The notes under the pieces are model-generated. The model was not told where the DNA came from and made no database searches. It saw nothing but the letters and a program-made list of their open reading frames with translations. A stretch of DNA of 64,000 nt, taken from contig NZ_JBOFTR010000014.1 in assembly GCF_051652165.1 (NCBI RefSeq), forward strand, positions 20,138-84,137. Reading direction: 5' to 3'. Both the position numbers and the translations under genes were made by a program. This DNA is from Plesiomonas sp051652165 (GTDB taxonomy: Bacteria > Pseudomonadota > Gammaproteobacteria > Enterobacterales > CAMTGL01). Below, piece after piece: positions 61,195 through 64,000 of this stretch (the first letter of the stretch is position 1; every line of letters starts with the position of its first letter).

Positions 61195-62025
61195 TCAATC
61201 CTCACGTTTTGGTCGTATATCGAAAAAACAGGAGTTACAAATCTGCGCTAATCTAGCCTAATTTCCTTTAGGGGAAAAGGCTGAACATTAACCAATTGTA
61301 TCAGGTATGTCTGCGTGATACTGCACAAAATTACGCATACAGCATTGAATATGCAACCATATGCTAACAATACATACTTGCACATTACCTAAATACATCA
61401 CCCACATAATAGACCATTAATCGGCCAAAGGGTTCAGCTACACGCGATATGCACATTGACTTAGCTTTTAACATAATCAGTATGATTATAAACTTTCATT
61501 TCATTTGTATGATATTTGGTGGCGTACTCACTCAGTAAGAATACAAAGCATATGTTCAGTGTGATTTTCACATCAAGCAACATGTTATACAAAGACCGTG
61601 ATACTGACTTAATTCGGTAATCATAATGGCCCTAACTTAACTCAACACCGTTGATTATCTCTAAGGAAGAGATCTCTACACGGGTTATTCGCTTTACAAC
61701 AGAAGCAATACTCATATTATCAATATAGATAACGCCTATTTTTATCTTTGCAACAGTATAATAATAAATGCTCAACCTTATTTTTAATAACTATTGATAA
61801 TGCTCAAGCATTAAATGCCTCGTTAATACCACACTGCTCATTATCATTAGAAAATATACTCACATTAACTGCATAATTTTTCACCTCTTATTGCTTATAT
61901 GCATTTATAATACTTTATATGGATATGCCCCCTCATTTGCATTGGTTTTACTTTGAATATAGTTATAATAAAATGATAAGATATTTAATTATTTTCCATG
62001 ATTTATTACAATTTAAAGGTATTCA
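61195..62025. other. Long AT-rich intergenic region upstream of rpoH
   Basis: 831 bases with no supported gene in either strand. Near rpoH, AGCCT and TTTCC (61255-61272) pair with GGAAA and AGGCT (61273-61282), a likely leader structure. The rpoH promoters must lie here. The middle contains AGAGATCTCT (about 61668) and otherwise only AT-rich sequence. Confidence 0.5.
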
Positions 62026-62202
62026 ATGCAAAAGCAGCATAAATTTATTCTGAGCTTTATCGTCTGCATTGCTTTTTTGTATGCTGCACTCTCTTTTTTT
62101 ACTGACAGAAGCATCGGCGACTTTTATCTGTTTGTTTTAAAATGTGAATTAGACAAACTGTTTTGCCATCTGTTCTGCCACAAGCTAAACATATTCAGTT
62201 AA
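62026..62202 (+). CDS. Small Cys-rich membrane protein, 58 residues, unrecognised
   Basis: An ORF with AAAGG six bases before the ATG. The N-terminus is basic (MQKQHK), then a hydrophobic segment FILSFIVCIAFLYAALSFF (7-25), then a tail with LKCELDKLFCHLFCHKLN containing three Cys and two His (C-x6-C-x3-C). It is probably a one-span protein or an exported Cys-rich peptide. No family recognised. It is the only good ORF in 1.4 kb of AT-rich sequence, so chance cannot be excluded. Confidence 0.45.
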   Translation: MQKQHKFILSFIVCIAFLYAALSFFTDRSIGDFYLFVLKCELDKLFCHLFCHKLNIFS

Positions 62203-62622
62203 CATCACAACCCAATAAGTAAAATAAGCGATAAGGTTATTTCATTTCACCGGGTAAAATATGTGTTAATATAATGCAATAAATATCGAGCAAAAATCAG
62301 CCTAACCACAGTAAATTCAGTAACACACGCTTAAAAGCAATCGATCTCGCCAATAAAAAACAACACCTTATCAAATAAAACCCGCATTAAAATACCCGCC
62401 AATAAATTGAATAATCGTTAAAACCTATTGCTGCAATAGGAAATAACAATCAAGCAACTTATTGCTAAGAAGAATAATACCCCTATACTCACAGGTTCAA
62501 TCATAGCAACAACAAATACTCTACAGCGCATTGCGGTATCAAATTAATATTAATTTGAACCACTCAGACAATTAATATTACACGCGCTAACAATTAGCAA
62601 TAATCTTACGTTGAGAAGAACA
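62203..62622. other. AT-rich region upstream of the exported HAF-repeat protein
   Basis: 420 bases without a gene. It contains an 18-base perfect palindrome at 62540-62557 and a related ATTAATATT at about 62572. It probably carries the promoter of the exported protein. Confidence 0.45.
62540..62557. promoter_or_regulatory. Perfect AT-rich palindrome, possible operator
   Basis: CAAATTAATATTAATTTG, an 18-base perfect palindrome 66 bases before the start of the exported protein. No T-run follows, so an operator is more likely than a terminator. Cognate regulator unknown. Confidence 0.4.
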
Positions 62623-64000
62623 ATGAATATTCCCTTCAATAAAAAAATACTCTGTATTTTTGTAGCCTATAACACCCTATTACCAATACGTTCTGCATTG
62701 GCAAATACAGATAATATTTATGACACGTTAGATAAACAGGGCATTGTTGATGTTGGCTCTCAACAATCTAATGTGCTTGGTCTTTCTAGTGATGGGAATA
62801 TGGCATTGGGCTTCTCAACTCAAGGTTCAAGTGCCGTTGCCACCGTATGGGATAAACAGAAAGGGGTTATTTATTTACCTAAAACCGATGAATATACTGA
62901 TGACTCAGAAGCAACTGGTGTTAGTGCTGATAAAAAATATATCACTGGTTATTTAGGATGGCATGATAACGCATTTGACGGTAGTCAAGCCGTGTATTGG
63001 GATGAAAATAACCAAGTTCATCTTCTTGACACTCTATCAAATAAAAGGGGATCATCCACAGCCTCTGCAATAAGTGCTGATGGATCAATTATTGTTGGGC
63101 AAGCCTCTACTGATGCAAATCGCCAAAATGCAGTATATTGGACACGCGATGATAGTAAGATTCACAACATCAATCAGCTTGGTAATAATTCTCAAGCAAC
63201 CAATACCGATAGCTACGGTAAGATGATTGTTGGTAATACCAATATTGGTAACGGTTCAGTGCAACAAGCTTTTAAATGGACTGAAGATGGTAAGATGGTT
63301 CAGCTTGCAGGTTTAACCAATAACGAAAGTAATGCGCTTGCTGTTAGTGATACAGGCCGGATTGCTGGTACCTCAGATGACGCTTCAAATACCTCCCGAG
63401 CTGTTTATTGGGATACTGACGGTAAAGTACATGATTTAGGCACATTACGTACAAATAACTCAGGCTACAGTGCATCTACCAATATTAGCCGTTTAGGTAC
63501 CGTGATTTCAGGGGCAAGCGATGCTGATGACGGCAAACGTTATGGCTTTATCTGGAAAGAGGGCAAAGGGATGGGCTCAGTTAATGAGTGGTTAACAAAA
63601 GCCCATGTTAATGCTGGCTCAATGACAGCTATGACCGTAAATACCATGTCCTCTGATGGTGCAACCATTGCAGGTATGCTAACTAATATGCATGGATATG
63701 TCGCACGGGTTTTAGCAGTTAAAGAACCTATTTCACCTCTCACACCAAAGCCTGAGCCAAAACCTGAACAGCCAAAACCTGAACAGCCAAAACCTGAACA
63801 GCCAAAACCTGAACAGCCAAAACCTGAACAGCCAAAACCTGAACAGCCAAAGCCTACACCACCTGATCAAAGCGGAATTGTAGATGTTAATCAGGTCAAA
63901 GGTTCATTACTGTATGTTCAAAACAGCCTAGAGATGCAACGCCAAGCGGTGCAAAATGCGGCTGAAAATGCGGACTGTGCGGCATTTGGCCCTGATGGTA
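62623..64000 (+). CDS. Exported HAF-repeat protein, probable autotransporter, 5' part
   Basis: At least 459 residues, cut by the window edge. The signal peptide (KKILCIFVAYNTLLPIRSALA) is followed by at least six repeats of the HAF type: A.YWD..G..H.L.TL alternating with SADGS.I.G, residues about 40-360, likely a beta-propeller. A PKPEQ hinge follows, then SGIVDVNQVKGSLLYVQNSLEMQRQAVQNAAENADCAAFGPDG, which resembles the junction to an autotransporter beta-barrel. Surface display or secretion is inferred; adhesion or a host-contact role is only a guess. AGAAG precedes the ATG. Confidence 0.8.
   Translation, partial: MNIPFNKKILCIFVAYNTLLPIRSALANTDNIYDTLDKQGIVDVGSQQSNVLGLSSDGNMALGFSTQGSSAVATVWDKQKGVIYLPKTDEYTDDSEATGVSADKKYITGYLGWHDNAFDGSQAVYWDENNQVHLLDTLSNKRGSSTASAISADGSIIVGQASTDANRQNAVYWTRDDSKIHNINQLGNNSQATNTDSYGKMIVGNTNIGNGSVQQAFKWTEDGKMVQLAGLTNNESNALAVSDTGRIAGTSDDASNTSRAVYWDTDGKVHDLGTLRTNNSGYSASTNISRLGTVISGASDADDGKRYGFIWKEGKGMGSVNEWLTKAHVNAGSMTAMTVNTMSSDGATIAGMLTNMHGYVARVLAVKEPISPLTPKPEPKPEQPKPEQPKPEQPKPEQPKPEQPKPEQPKPTPPDQSGIVDVNQVKGSLLYVQNSLEMQRQAVQNAAENADCAAFGPDG
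63757..63846 (+). repeat. 15-bp tandem repeat encoding PKPEQ
   Basis: Six identical copies of CCAAAACCTGAACAG in frame within the exported protein gene, flanked by degenerate units. They encode a stiff Pro-rich hinge. Being a multiple of three, copy-number change would alter hinge length without shifting frame. Confidence 0.95.

Noticed and set aside
63757..63846. CRISPR-like or non-coding tandem repeat
   Set aside because: The 15-bp units are in frame and encode PKPEQ within a longer ORF; there are no spacers.

Overview
The window is a chromosomal segment of a gammaproteobacterium carrying a complete Mu-like transposable prophage. The housekeeping proteins (PckA, Tex, OmpR/EnvZ, BioH, NfuA, LexA, PlsB, GlpD, Liv transporter, RpoH) are closest to Enterobacterales versions. 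Several neighbourhoods look like those I recall from Vibrio: greB-ompR-envZ on one strand with tex divergent, a FliL-like secreted protein beside ubiCA, and bioH-gntX-nfuA near pckA. An early-branching Enterobacterales lineage of the Plesiomonas type would fit, but the sequence alone does not prove a genus.

Layout. 1-9600: pckA 3' end, a small membrane ORF followed by a 7-bp tandem repeat, tex, greB, ompR-envZ, an unrecognised acidic protein, bioH, gntX, nfuA. 9700-17140: the SOS/lipid block dinF-lexA-dgkA (minus) divergent from plsB, then ubiC-ubiA and a FliL-like gene. dinF is split by a frameshift at a heptamer repeat. lexA has two perfect-spacing SOS boxes. 17316-20258: glpD, glpR, panM (all minus). 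20867-26013: a five-gene branched-chain amino acid ABC operon (livJ/K-type binding protein, livH, livM, livG, livF).

26344-57828 (inferred ends): Mu-like prophage of about 31.5 kb in canonical Mu order. It has a leftward repressor with a C-terminal S24 self-cleavage domain, then Ner, MuA, MuB, a set of small early genes (DUF3164, ANR-type, GemA), Mor and a lysis cassette. The head genes follow (gp27, gp28 terminase, gp29 portal, gp30/F, protease with nested scaffold, capsid T, gp36, G-like, gp37). The tail genes follow (gp38, sheath, tube, a tail assembly chaperone with a -2 frameshift site, tape measure, gp43-gp48, tail fibre and fibre assembly). No C, mom, com or gin gene is seen. All structural genes are intact, so the element could be functional. 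Extra genes relative to Mu include a secreted protein coupled to mor, a 50-residue membrane ORF between gp27 and gp28, and an XRE regulator between the tail chaperone and the tape measure.

57868-61194: host sequence resumes with a YoaK/DUF1275 membrane protein, glpE-glpG, and convergent rpoH. 61195-64000: a long AT-rich non-coding stretch with one small Cys-rich membrane ORF. It is followed by the 5' part of a large exported protein with HAF repeats, a PKPEQ hinge and the probable start of an autotransporter barrel, cut by the window edge.
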